A DNA stretch of 64,000 nucleotides from Limnanthes douglasii subsp. nivea. Taxonomy: Eukaryota > Streptophyta > Magnoliopsida > Brassicales > Limnanthaceae. Below are positions 24,620-36,500 of this stretch, in pieces. Location: NCBI GenBank assembly GCA_036936605.1, contig JAUPFV010000004.1, positions 92,592,334 to 92,656,333 of the forward strand, given 5' to 3'. Position 1 is the first letter of the stretch. Each line of letters begins with the position of its first letter. The notes under the pieces were generated by a model that worked only from the letters and a program-made list of their open reading frames with translations, did no database searches and had not been told where the DNA came from. Made by a program: the position numbers and the translations under genes.

Positions 24620-24658
24620 TTCATGATTCAGTTTTTACTTAGTTATCCAAACTAAAGT

Positions 24659-24764
24659 CCTTGGAAGGCCAAGGCATTCTTTTTTGTAATCGTGTCCGGC
24701 AACTGATCGGATAGGTTTTCTGTTCTGTTTTTTGACAATTTGAAAAGTCCTTGGAAGGCCAAGG
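24659..24764 (+). terminator. Paired hairpins at convergent 3' ends, element A
   Basis: CCTTGGAAGGCCAAGG (6-bp stem, 4-base loop) occurs at 24659-24674 and 24749-24764. It lies between the stop of the antisense ORF (24619) and the pol stop (25105). The same pair is in B and C. A further inverted motif GGCTA..TAGCC follows at about 24840-24925. The role (3'-end formation, dimerisation, packaging) is inference. Confidence 0.5.
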
Positions 24765-25104
24765 CACTTTAAGTTATTTTAATGAATATCTTTGTTTCAT
24801 GCAATTCTCATCTTCTTTCATAGTCTGTTCCAATATTGTTGGCTAGAGTTTAAATAGCCTTTAGTTATTTCATAGTGAGAGTGCTTAAGTTCTCCGGCTA
24901 GAGTTTAAATAGCCCTTAGTTATTTCAATCCGGATAGTGTGACAAAGGACAAAAATTAAAACACTTGGAAATTTTTTAAGAAGGCATCAAATTATATTCA
25001 AAAGCTCGGACACCTCATTAAAACCTCCCCGTGCCACCAGGGAGGAAAGAGTATGCCCCCAAATATTTACATGGATGTTTAAACAAGTAAATATTTTAAA
25101 AATG

Positions 25105-28100
25105 CTACTCCAAGTACATCCGGAGATGCTCGATATTCCAAGGAGGAGTCAAAACTCTTCCATCTTTGTCCTCCAACCAATATGTTCCAGGTTTAATTCT
25201 TTCAACAACCATATACGGACCATCCCAAGTTGGGGCCAGCTTTCCGAACAGCTTTTCTTTAGTGTGTAAGAAGACTTTCCTTAATACTTTGTCCCCTGGT
25301 TGGAAATCTCTTCTTTTAACTTTGGAAGCAAACCTGCTTCTCATCAAGCCCTGATAGTGTGCAACTCTAAGGTGAGCTTTAACTCGTCTTTCTTCTATCA
25401 AATCAAGTTGACCTCTGATTGCCACCTCGTTAGCATGTTCGGAGAAGTTGTGAACACGAAATGACGGGAGAGTTGCTTCTATGGGAGCTACTGCATCCAT
25501 CCCAAAGGCCAAAGCAAATGGTGATTCTTGTGTTGCAGCCCCAGGTGTTGTCCGGTAGGCCCACAAGACTTCTTGTAAATGACTAGGCCACTTCCCAACA
25601 GCCCCTTCCAAATTCTTCTTTAAACCGGACAGTATAGTTATATTAGCCACTTCAACTTGCCCATTTGCTTGTGTGTGGAAAGGCGAAGAGAAGCAATGTT
25701 GTATACCCCTTGAGGCACAGAAGCTCTCCATTTCCCTATTGTCGAACAGTGGCCCATTGTCTGTTGTTATCTTTTGTGGGACACCAAATCTGCAACAGAT
25801 GTTGGATAGAATGAATTTTATAACAGCTTTTGATGTTATCCCTGCTAGAGCGGCTGCTTCAATCTACTTCGAGAAGTAGTCTATGACCATAATTATAGTT
25901 TTGCGTCCTCCGGACACCACAGGGAGAGGCCCTACTAAATCCAACCCCCATAGAGTAAAAGGAATAGGCTCAGAAATTGACTCTAAAGGAATGGCTGGGA
26001 CATGAATTGCATTGCTGTACCTCTGGCATGGGTCACACCTTCTTACCAATTCCTTCGCATCTTTCATGATAGATGACCAATAGTAACCGGACAGTAAAAC
26101 TCTTCTTGTTAAAGCTCTGAATCCACAATGGGCTGATCCCTCACCATCATGCAATTCGGAGAGGACTACTTGAGGTTCCTCATCCCCCAAACATCGCAGG
26201 AGAGGTTTACTATAAGATTTTTTATACAACACTTCTCTCAATATGATGAAACCACGACCTTTGTGTTTTAATGTTCTGTCTAGTGACTTATCTGGAGGCA
26301 AGACACCATCGGAGAGATATTGCAGGAGAGGAAACCTCCAGTCTTGGGGTTGTTTCACTTGTACTTCAAAAATTTCCTCTTCTTTACCCTTACTAAGTTG
26401 AATGGAGGGGCTTTCCAGCACATGGATCCATGGATATGACTCCGTATATGCTATGGTTGCTAATGAGTCTACTAGCTCATTTCCTGCCCGGGGAATGTGC
26501 TCATAAACAACACCTTTAAACTTGAGTGCTTCATTCTTAAGGAGGAGTAAATATTTCACAAGCTGCTCCTTTTTAGCCTCAGATTGGCCTTGGGCATGGT
26601 GGACCAAAAGCTGGGAATCACTTAGTAGCTTGACCCTCTTAGCCCCACAAATGTAGGCTAACTTTAAACCAGCTATAGCTGCTTCGTATTCGGACTCATT
26701 ATTGGATGCCCTGAAAACAAAACAAATAGCCTGGTACATTTTGTCTCCATATGGAGAAGTTAAACACACCCCTGCACCACATCCCATAGTGCTAGATCCA
26801 CAATCTGTTTGGACGACTCATACCTTCTTATCTTTTATGTCAGTAGTTTGCTCCGTATCCCTGTCGGAGTGAAATTCAACCAAAAAGTCAGCTACAGCTT
26901 GGGCCTTGACTGCTGTTCGAGGAGCAAAGTCTATGTCGAAGTCTCCCAACTCTACTGACCATTTAGTCATCCTGCTTGAAACGTCTGCCTTTTGGAGGAC
27001 ATTCTTTAGGGGAAAAGAAGTCCGGACGATGATGGGATGAGCCTGGAAATAAGGCCTCATCTTCCTGGCAGCTATCACCAAGGCTAATGCTAATTTTTCG
27101 AGTTTCAAGTAACGCCTTTCTGCATCTATAAAAATTTTGCTGATGTAGTACACTGGATGGGGATGACCATCTACCTCCCTTACCAATACAACACTGATGG
27201 CACAACTTGATACTGCCAAATATACGAAGAGTGTCTCCCCATCAACTGGCTTAAACAAAGTTTTGGGGGATGACAGGTGCTTTTTGATCTCATTGAAAGC
27301 CTCATCACACTGTGGGGTCCAATCGAATCCCTTTGCACCCTTCAAGGTTTGAAAGAAAGGGGCACATCTGTCCGAAGACCTTGAGATGAATCTGTTTAAG
27401 GCAGCTAATCTCCCCGTTAACCGCTGTACTTCTTTAATATTTCGAGGAGGCTCCATTTGGAATAGAGCATTGAGCTGGTTCGGATCGGGCTGTATTCCAT
27501 GCTCACTTATAATATAGCCTAGAAACTTCCCGGACTGCACTCCGAACACACATTTTTCTAGGTTTAATTTCAAATCTACTTGTACCAAGTTGGCAAAAGG
27601 TTATTGGAGATCGGACAAGTGCAATTGCTCATCCACACTCTTCACCATCATGTTATCAATGTATACTTCCATATTTCTTCCAATCTGATCAGCGAAATCT
27701 TTGTTTACTAATCTCTGATAAGTAGCCCCAGCATTTTTCAGCCCAAACGACATTACCTTATAGCAATGGAGACCTCTGTCAGTGACAAACGTGGTATGCT
27801 CTTGATCCTTCGGATCCACTTGAATCTGATTGTATCCGGAGAAGGCGTCCATAAAGGACATCAGCTTGTTCCTAGAGGTGGAATCTACTAACTGATCAAT
27901 CCGGGGGACCGGATACAAATCTTTGAGGCAAGCCCTATTGAGATCTTTGAAGTCAATGCACATGCGCTACTTGCCATTTTTCTTCTTTACCAGAACCGGA
28001 TTGGCAGTCCACAAAGTATACTGAGACTCCTTGATGTGCCCCATCTTTGTGAGCCTGTCAACCTCTTGCACAATGACATCAACCTTTTCCTTAGAAAAAG

Positions 28101-28392
28101 CCTTTCTCTTTTGAACCACTGGTGCTACGTCTCTCCGGACATATAGGTGATGTGATATCACTTCTGCTGGGACCCCAGTAACATCAGCATTGCACCAAGA
28201 AAAAACGTGCTGATGATTCTTCAAAAACTTTAACATTTCATTTTTCAGATCGGGTGGCATTTTGGAGCCTATCTTAACACTTCTTCCTTCTTCCAAACAG
28301 TGTGTCTCTACCTCTTCGACCGGTATTAACACTCCAGGGGTCTCTCTGGGGTCATCAATTTCACCCTCACCCCCAGAAAGCCCCACAAACTG
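25105..28392 (-). pseudogene. Element A pol: RT, RNase H, second RNase H, integrase (interrupted)
   Basis: 1096 codons, exactly colinear with B's pol. RT has CIDFKDLNRACLKDLYP and YIDNMMVKS where B has YIDDMM, so the catalytic YxDD is mutated to YIDN. The RT-linked RNase H carries YYISKIFIDAERRYLKLEKL. A second, archaeal-type RNase H has NNESEYEAAIAGLKLAY and SDSQLLVHH. Integrase has an H/C zinc region (CDPCQRYSN), LDLVGPLP, TTDNGP and ANGQVEVAN. Private stops occur at 27967 (Trp to TAG), 27601 (Glu to TAA), 26818 (Trp to TGA) and 25864 (Trp to TAG). Confidence 0.92.
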
Positions 28393-28395
28393 CTA
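28393..28395 (-). other. Conserved UAG between protease and RT, element A
   Basis: The context is CAA TAG CAG TTT. The same in-frame codon occurs in B (36842) and C (55241). It is the only stop shared by all three copies, which points to a regulated stop rather than decay. Confidence 0.7.
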
Positions 28396-29187
28396 TTGCT
28401 CGTTGGTGCGAGCTGCCCTCAGTATTCGGGGAGCCAGAGCAGTAGCATAACATTCCCTTGCAATATTTTGACTACTCCGGACGACTCCAACCTGTCCCTG
28501 AACAGCATATTTCAAGCACTGATGGACTGTTGAAGCCACTGCATACATCCTAGAGAGCCAAGACCTCCCTAGAATAGCATTATAGCAAGTGGGACAATCC
28601 ACCACAATAAAGAGTATTCTGACCATTTTCTTGAAAGGGCCCTTGCCCAATAAAATTTCCTCTTCGAACTCTCCGATCACATCTGCTGAGCTGCCTGTAA
28701 AGCCCACAATTGATCTGTCCGAACTCTAAATTACAGCTGGATTTTTCATTCTCTTGTATGTGGTTAGGAAAAGGATATTGGCTGAGCTTCCAGTATCCAC
28801 CAAAATTCGTCTTATGTCGTTGCCCCCAATAGATGCTCCTATGACAACAGCATCCTCATGAGGGCCAACAATATCTCTTAAATCATCTTCATAAAAAACA
28901 ATGAAGGGGAATGAATTTTGTGACTGATAGGAAGTCATGCCTCCTTCTAGCTGGGAGGCTAAAGTATGAACGTGCCTCTTCCTCGAAGAAGCAGTAGGAG
29001 CTGTCATAGTGTCCCCTCCGAAAATTGTAAGTGACTCAAAAAAATTAATGAGTCCGGAGACCGACCTAGAACATTCCTCAATTGTACCCACTCTGTTTCG
29101 AGTTGGATCAGGATCCAAGTACTCAGATTCCACATCAAACCTCTCAATCAAGTTCTGAACTTCTTGTTTTAACGCTATGCAGTCATC
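28396..29187 (-). pseudogene. Element A gag 3' part and aspartic protease
   Basis: This continues A's gag after the B insertion. It contains DDCIALKQEVQNLIER, then the protease with ILVDTGSSANILF (DTGSS at 28783-28797) and ends ARTNEQ before the shared UAG. An internal in-frame deletion of 37 codons relative to B joins NLIER directly to FDVESEY. A private stop at 28726 (TAG for Gln) follows MKNPAVI. Confidence 0.88.
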
Positions 29188-29192
29188 AGTGG
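29188..29192. repeat. Left TSD of element B (AGTGG)
   Basis: AGTGG before the left LTR of B and again at 39759-39763 after the right LTR. Removing B and one copy restores A's gag frame exactly. Confidence 0.92.
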
Positions 29193-29693
29193 TGGTGTGG
29201 ATAAAAGTAGCCTGAGGGTAGGCTGGTAATTTCAAGTGGAGTTTTAAGGCGGTGTGAGGGTGTTTCAAGGTGTTTCAAAGGAGTTTCAAAACGGAGTAAG
29301 GGTGTTTCAGGATGGTGTGAAGGTGTTTCAAGGTGGAGAGAGAATTGAGCAGCTTGGCAGCAGTCAATTTTGTTACCCATAGTTAATGCTGGTGGTTGGG
29401 TATTTATAGTGTGATATTTGGGCCCTTATGGGCCTTCGGGTCATGTTTAATGGACCCGGGTCATGTTTAAAGACCCATGAGTTTTAAGCAGATGGGCAGG
29501 TAGCTTAGTCAGATAGTGTTTAGGTTTTTTAGTACTTTAGTCATAGTTCGAACTGCCTTAGGCTTGCAGTGTTCGAAGTCATCTGCCCGGTTCAAAAGTC
29601 CTGTCCGAATTAAGTTCTTAGAGCCTGTCCGGTTTACGGAGAGATTTACTTTGGGCTGCCTTTCCGGGGAGCACTTCGAATTCGGACTCATCA
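29193..29693 (-). repeat. Left LTR of element B (3' LTR)
   Basis: 501 bp, TGGTGTGGATAAAAG..GGACTCATCA on the plus strand, nearly identical to 39258-39758. It includes a local series of GGTGTTTCAA/GGAGTTTCAA repeats near its start. Confidence 0.95.
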
Positions 29694-29710
29694 GGAGCCC
29701 CTTTTTTAGG
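29694..29710 (-). other. Polypurine tract of element B
   Basis: CCTAAAAAAGGGGCTCC on the minus strand, next to the 3' LTR and identical to that of element A. Confidence 0.8.
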
Positions 29711-29851
29711 TATTTGAACAAGTGTCCTTGTCAAAGAACTGAAAAACAGTCCGATTTAGGAAGTGGTTTTTCAATTCGAAGAGAGTTGAGGACGGACCCG
29801 GACAGACCAATCGTTACGAATTCCAAACGGTTCTTGTCAGAGTTAGTGGGA

Positions 29852-29857
29852 CACGTG
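29852..29857 (+). promoter_or_regulatory. G-box upstream of antisense ORF, element B
   Basis: GGGACACGTGTC, 273 bp before the ATG, in a block conserved with A and C that includes a CTCTCTGGTTGG run and CAGCGCCGTC. Confidence 0.5.
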
Positions 29858-30023
29858 TCACTCTCTGGTTGGTCACTTTAGCCGTTTTTTCACCTTGAAA
29901 TTCGCACCACTTTCTCGAACAAGTTACCTCTTTTAAATGTCATTAATGACATCAGCGCCGTCTTTTAATCATTGCCCAACTTTTCGGATTCTCCTAGGAA
30001 TCAACCCCTTTTTTCACATTTAC

Positions 30024-30030
30024 TATAAAT
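30024..30030 (+). promoter_or_regulatory. TATA box for the antisense ORF, element B
   Basis: ACTATAAATT lies 101 bp before the ATG at 30125 and is conserved in A and C. Confidence 0.65.
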
Positions 30031-30124
30031 TCTATTCACCTTTCACAGCCTCACTATCTCTTTCACTCTGCCATTTTACCCAAAGCTTTATCTCTCTAAA
30101 ACTTCAAAATTTCCTTAGCTGTTT

Positions 30125-33085
30125 ATGTTCACCGCAAGAACAGCACTGATCAAGGGCGGCTGGCTTAACCTCTCAGAATTGGAGAAAGCTCAAAGAGTTG
30201 AAAAGGAAAAAAAACTTGCAGCAGGGCTTCCAGCGTCGCCTGTTGAGAAACCAGCCCCTTCAATCGAAGAATCTGACAGAGGTTCATCTTCTTCTAAAGG
30301 TACAAAACCTAGAAAACTCTTTCAATCAACACTCTCTCCCATAGTATCTGGCTCTTCAGTTCAAGAGTCGATCCCTATTGTTGAACCGGGGGTCACTGCC
30401 ACAAGTGTTAGGAAAAAATCCTCTTTCATTGCTATGGGGTCTGACTCCGACCATTCCCCGGATAAACTAATCATGAAAAGGCCAAGTAGGTTGGTTAAAG
30501 GACTTTCTTCCAAAAATACTAGCGAATCAGGGTCCGGGGCAACTATTAGGACTCTCCGGCAAAGGCCGGCCGGTCCGGGTGCTAGCAGTCCTCTACCTCC
30601 CAAAGAAACTTCAACCTCAGAAACTCAAACTGAGGTGATAAGTCGAAAACATTCAGAGAGCCAACAGTCCGGAGGATTAGCTGTGCCAAGCTTCAACCCT
30701 CCCCGGGCTGTTTCTACAGAAGCTCCCCCAACAATAATGGAGGAGAGGATGGAGGACTCCACCGAGGAGGTTAGATTTGAGTCCGAGTCCTCCGGACAAG
30801 CTGAAACTGCTAGAGTTACTGTCAAGAAAGGCAAAGAAGACTTATATCTGAGGCATCCGGACCTGCCGGAGAGCCTCGAAGGGAGAGTAGGGCCATGTTT
30901 TCATAAGGTCGAGCTCAAATATCTTTCATCTCTGTTAAAGACCAAGTATGCGTTCATCCATACTAAAGATCTGGGACGACTGCGTACTAAGTGGGGGATC
31001 CCTGAGAATGTAAAGATTCGAATTCCCATCGATCCAGAGACCCCGATGGATTGCAAAAGAAATGAGATAGTCTTCTTTACGGAGCTATTCAATTGGGGAC
31101 TTAGGTTCCCACTGGACCCGGAGATAGTGCGCTATTTTCACTTAGTCAAGCTATATCCATCACAGCTAAGCCCTAACGGTTGGTACACCTTAATGTCATG
31201 TATTATGGCGTCTAGGCTATATGGAATTCCTCTTCCTATGGAAGAGTTTGCAGCTGTGGCTAATTTGTGCAAGCATCATCAGTTCCTTTTTTATCATTTC
31301 AACATGGGGAACGATCTTAAAGCTGTTGATGATCTCCTGGAATCGAAGAGTAAATGGAGTAGCCAGTTCTTGTTTGTCAGTGGCTCATGGGAAAATGGCA
31401 AGAAAATCAAAGCCGGGGAGAATCCTAGCCTACTTCGAAGTAGATGGAGGAGCGATCGTAAGTTTCTACTTTAAGTTTCTGTTCGAATCTCTCTTTCCTT
31501 TAAGTTTATACTAATCGGTTTTTCTTTTGTTTTATCAGAGCTGCCAAAGGAGTTCGGGGACTATCTGAAGGCCGGACAGGTCACCTGTGGCAAAATCAAC
31601 GCTTGGGCCGCAGAGAACTGGGAGAACCGGTTTCATAAAGCCTTTACTCCTGGGAACCTAGCGAGGTCTCACCTGTGGAACACCACAGGTCGAAGAGACT
31701 TAACCTGGGAGGAGTTCTCCACCCCACCTGATGAAGACGTCGTGCTAAGAAGGTCTCATGAACTGGATGGGACCCTCTTCCTTCCTGCCCGGGCCAAAGC
31801 CCCAAGTAAAATGAAGGGCAAGAAGAAGAAAGGCAGGAAAGCGGTAGAGGATACTGAGAAAGAGGCCCCAATGGATTCAGAGGTGCCAGCCCAGGCTCAA
31901 GTTGATGCAAACCTTCTACAAGTGGTAGAACAGGAGAGCGAGAAACAAGGAGTGAATCCCCCAAAACCTTCAAGGGCTTCCAAACGGGCTCGTAAGCAAG
32001 CAAGTGACAGTGCTGACAGGGAAGTCAAAAAGAAAAAGACTTCCCAAGGAGAAGAGCTCGCTCTCCGGGATCCGGAGCCCACTTTCCCAACCGATCCGAC
32101 GTTAGCCGAAGAGATCCCAGGGAATCTTAATGAAGGGATTCCAATGGAATTCCATACTGATGAGGTTGAAAGGGGAGAGATTAACATGGATGAAGTGGAT
32201 GTCACCGGTCTAGGTGCTCTAGGTGATTATTTCCTTGGCCTGTCCAGAGATGAGTTCGCAGGGCCATATGTTCCCCCAAGTAGTTCCAACACAGTGAATT
32301 TCAATGGTAGGACTTTTATGGTTTCCAGTGAGAGGGACATCATAGCCCATTCTCTCCTTAGCAACGTGCAGCCAATACTTACTTTGGAAAGGCAAGTCCG
32401 GAGTCAGGCAATCACCATCAAAGACCTCAAGTCTGAGAAGGAGAAGCTGTCCGATGACCTCAGGACTGCTGCTACTAAGGTTGACTTGCTTAAGGAGTCG
32501 AACGAACAGTTGAAGAAGAATCAAAATGAAAGCAACACAAAAGTTTCTTCTTTAGAAGAGACCGTAAAAGATCTCCGGGCTAAGCTGTCCGGACTGGAGA
32601 AGGACTTGACAGCCTCAAGAGGAGAAACTGCAGCAAATGAGAAGCTTGTCACCAACCTGACCACTGACAAACTTGCTTTAGAGAATGCAGTGACTCAGGC
32701 TGTTGAAGAGAAAGCTGCTTTGGTGAAGGATCAAGAGGCCATGATCAAGGCCAAAATCAACGCTTATGCCAGGGAGATGATACGGAGTGAAGAATTAATG
32801 ATTGAAAAAGTGAAGTCCGATATGGTCCTCCTGTTTCACGAGAAGTTCCCGAAGAGGAGACTAGGGGACTTATGGCGCTATGTGGATGACGATGATCTCC
32901 CATACTGGACCATGGTTGATGAAGGGTACACTGATGTGTCCTCGTCTGGTGACGAAGAGGAAACCGGAGAGAGTCCAGGTGAGGAAGAGATTGACCCCAA
33001 GGGTAAGAAAATTGTCGAGGAGAAGAGCGACATCAAAGGCAAGAAAGCAGATGAGGGTGAGCCATCTTCAAAGGCTCAACCTTAA
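30125..33085 (+). CDS. Intact antisense ORF of element B (PF04195-like, 959 aa, one intron)
   Basis: Exons 30125-31457 and 31539-33085 join in frame across an 81-bp GT..AG intron to give 959 residues. It starts MFTARTALIKGGWLNLSE, has a Ser/Pro-rich low-complexity region to about residue 235, then a conserved globular block at about 242-444 (FTELFNWGLRFPLDPEIVRYF, PSQLSPNGWYTL, GIPLPMEEFAAV). Exon 2 has WxxEnW motifs, basic tracts (KKKKGRK, KKKKTS) that could be nuclear localisation signals, a coiled coil at about 721-866, and an acidic Ser/Glu tail. The block resembles PF04195, found in extra ORFs of Tat-lineage elements. Its biochemical role is not established. It is oriented against gag-pol and has its own TATA box. 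This is the only undamaged copy of three. Confidence 0.88.
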
Positions 33086-33125
33086 TTTATAATTTGTTTT
33101 GTTTATCTTTTGTTTGAACTAAAGT

Positions 33126-33227
33126 CCTTGGAAGGCCAAGGCACCTTTTTTGTGATGGTGTCCGTATTATTCGGACAGATTTTTGTACTGTGCCCAAACT
33201 TGTTCAAAAAGTCCTTGGAAGGCCAAG
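33126..33227 (+). terminator. Paired hairpins at convergent 3' ends, element B
   Basis: CCTTGGAAGGCCAAGG at 33126-33141 and a second copy at 33213 with one change in the 3' arm (CCAAGA). They lie between the antisense ORF stop and the pol stop at 33554. Confidence 0.5.
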
Positions 33228-33553
33228 ACAACTTTAAGTTGTTGAATGAATGCTTTTATTTTACTCAACCATCTTCTTCTTTTATTATTTGTCTTACTTT
33301 AGACAGCTAGAATTTAAGTAGCTTTGAGTTATTGTATTGTGAGAGTGTTTAGTTTCTCTGGCTAGAATTTAAGTAGCCTTTAGACCTTTCAGTCCGGGTA
33401 GTATGACAAGCAACAGAATTTTGCAAAAACTTAGAAAATTATTGAAGAAGGCATCAAGTTTTATTGAAAGCTCTCCGTGGCGCCGAAGAGAGGAAGTGGT
33501 ATGCCCCCAAATATTTACATGGATGTTTAAACAAGTAAATATTTACATAAGCT

Positions 33554-36500
33554 TTATTCCAAGTACATTCGAAGGTGTTCAATATTCCAAGGGTGAGTTA
33601 AAACCCTGCCATCTTTGTCTTCCAACCAGTATGTCACAGGCTTGATTCTTTCAACCACAGTATACGGACCCTCCCAAGTTGGGGCCAGCTTTCCGAAGAG
33701 CTTTTCCTTAGTATGTAAGAAAACTTTTCTCAATATTTTATCTCCTGGTTGAAAATCCCTTCTTTTAACTTTAGAAGCAAACCTGCTTCTCATCAAGCCC
33801 TGATAGTGTGCCATTCTAAGATGAGCTTTTACCGGCCTTTCTTCAATTAAATCAAGTTGATTTCTAATTGTCATCTCATTAGCCTGTCCGGAGAAGTTAT
33901 GAACACGAAAGGAGGGGAGTGTCTTCTCTATGGGAGCTACTGCATCCATCCGATAGACCAAGGCAAAGGGGGATTCTTGTGTTGCAGCCCCAGGTGTTGT
34001 CCGATAGGCCCACAGGACTTCTTGTAGATAACTAGGCCACTTCCCAGCAGCCCCTTCTAAGTTTTTCTTTAAACCGGACAGTATTGTTCTATTAGCCACC
34101 TCAACTTGCCCATTGGCCTGTGGGTGGAAAGGTGAAGAAAAGCAGTGCTGAATACCCCTTGAGGCACAGAAGCTCTCCATCTCTCTATTATCAAACTGTG
34201 GCCCATTGTCTGTTGTTATTTTCTGGGGGACACCAAATCTGCAACATATGTTGGACATAATGAATTTTATGACAGCTTTCGAGGCTGTCCCTGCCAAGGG
34301 AGCTGCTTCTACCCACTTTGAGAAGTAGTCAATGGCTACAATTATGGTCTTACGCCCTCCGGACGCCACAGGGAGAGGCCCAACCAAGTCCAATCCCCAT
34401 CGAGCAAAAGGAATGGGCTCAGAAATTGATTCGAAAGGAATGGCTGGCACATGAATTTCGTTGCTGTACCTCTGGCATGGGTCACACCTCCTTACCAGTT
34501 CCTTAGCATCTTTCATAATTAATGGCCAATAATATCCGGAGAGAAGCACTCTTCTTGTCAAAGCTCTAAATCCACAATGGGCTGATCCCTCACCATCATG
34601 CAATTCGGAGAGAACCATTTATGACTCGTGATCCCCTAAACAACGTAGGAGAGGTTTGCTATAGGACTTTTTGTACAAGACTTCTCTAATCATAATGAAA
34701 CCACGAGCCCTGTGTTTCAACGTTCTGGCTTGTGATTTATCCAAGGGCACGACGCCATCGGACAGATATTGCATAAGAGGAGACCTCCAGTCTTGAGGCC
34801 GGTTTACTTGTATTTCAAAGACTTCCTCTTTTTCACCTTCATCAAGTTGAATAGAAGGGCTTTCGAGCACATGGATCCATGGATAGGACTCCGTATATGC
34901 TATCGTTGCCAATGAGTCTGCTAGCTCATTCTCTGCCCGGGGAATGTGCTCATAGACAACAGCTTTAAATTTCAATGCCTCATTTTTCAAGAGGAGTAAA
35001 TACTTGACCAATTGTTCCTTTCTAGCTTCTGATAGGCCCAAGGCATGGTGGACTAGCAACTGGGAATCACTTAGTAGTTTGACCCTTTTAGCTCCACAAA
35101 TGTAGGCCAATTTCAACCCAGCTATAGCTGCTTCGTACTCGGACTCATTATTGGATGCCCTGAAAGCAAAGCAAATAGCTTGAAACATGTTGTCCCCATA
35201 GGGGAAAGTGAGACATATTCCTGCCCCAGATCCTATGGTACTGGATCCTCCGTCTGTTCGGACAATCCGCACTTTTTTGTCTTTTGAATCAGCAGGTTGT
35301 TCTGAATCCCTATCAGAATGGAATTCGACCAGAAAGTCAGCCGCAACTTGAGCTTTTACTGCTGTCCGAGGAGCAAAGTCTATGTCGAATTCCCCCAACT
35401 GTACTGACCATTTTGTCATTCTGCTTGAAATGTCTGCTTTTTGAAGGACATTCTTTAAAGGGAAAGATGTCCGGACAACGATAGGATGAGCCTGAAAGTA
35501 AGGCCTCATCTTCCTTGCAGCTATCACCAAGGCCAAGGCTAGTTTTTCAAGTTTCAAGTAATGCCTCTCAGCATCAATCAAGCTTTTGCTGATGTAGTAC
35601 ACTGGGTGAGGATGCCCATCAACTTCCCTTACTAACACAGCACTGATGGCACAGCTTGAAACAGCCAGATATACAAAGAGAGTCTCCCCATCGACTGGTT
35701 TGAACAAAGTCTTGGGAGAGGACAGATGCTTCTTAATTTCATTGAATGCCTCATCACACTGTGGTGTCCATTCAAACCCCTTTGCACCCTTCAGGGTTTG
35801 AAAGAAAGGAGCACATCTGTCCGAAGACCTGGAGATGAATCTGTTCAAGGCTGCCAACCTCCCCGTTAATCGCTGTACTTCTTTAATGTTTCGAGGAGGC
35901 TCCATTTGGAGCAACGCATTGAGCTGGTCCGGGTCGGGCTATATTCCATGCTCACTTATGATATAACCTAAGAACTTCCCGGACCGCACTCCGAACACAC
36001 ACTTTTCAGGGTTTAATTTCAAATTCACTTTGGCCAAGTTGGCAAAAGTCTCTTGGAGGTCGGACAAGTGCAACTGCTCATCCACGCTTTTCACCATCAT
36101 ATCGTCAATGTAAACCTCCATATTTCTTCCAATTTGATCAGCAAAAGCCTTATTGACTAACCTTTGATAAGTAGCCCCAGCATTTTTCAAACCAAAGGGC
36201 ATCACCTTGTAGCAGTGTAAACCTGTATCAGTGACAAAAGTGGTATGCTTTTGATCTTTTGGATCCACCTGGATCTGATTATACCCGGAGAAGGCATCCA
36301 TGAAGGAGAGTAGCTTGTTCCCAGAAGTAGAGTCTACTAACTGATCTATCCGGGGAACCGGATACAAGTCTTTTGGGCAAGCTCGATTGAGGTCTGTGAA
36401 GTCAATGCACATACGCCATTTACCATTCTTCTTTTTTACCAAGACAGGATTGGCAGTCCACAAAGGGTACTGAGATTCTTTAATGTGCCCCATCTTTGTG

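Noticed and set aside
28393..28395. The UAG before RT as ordinary decay
   Set aside because: It is at the homologous codon in three copies whose other stops are all private.
30125..33085. Antisense ORF as an ordinary host gene that captured LTRs by chance
   Set aside because: The same gene, intron and flanking noncoding blocks occur at the same place in A, B and C, so it belongs to the element family.
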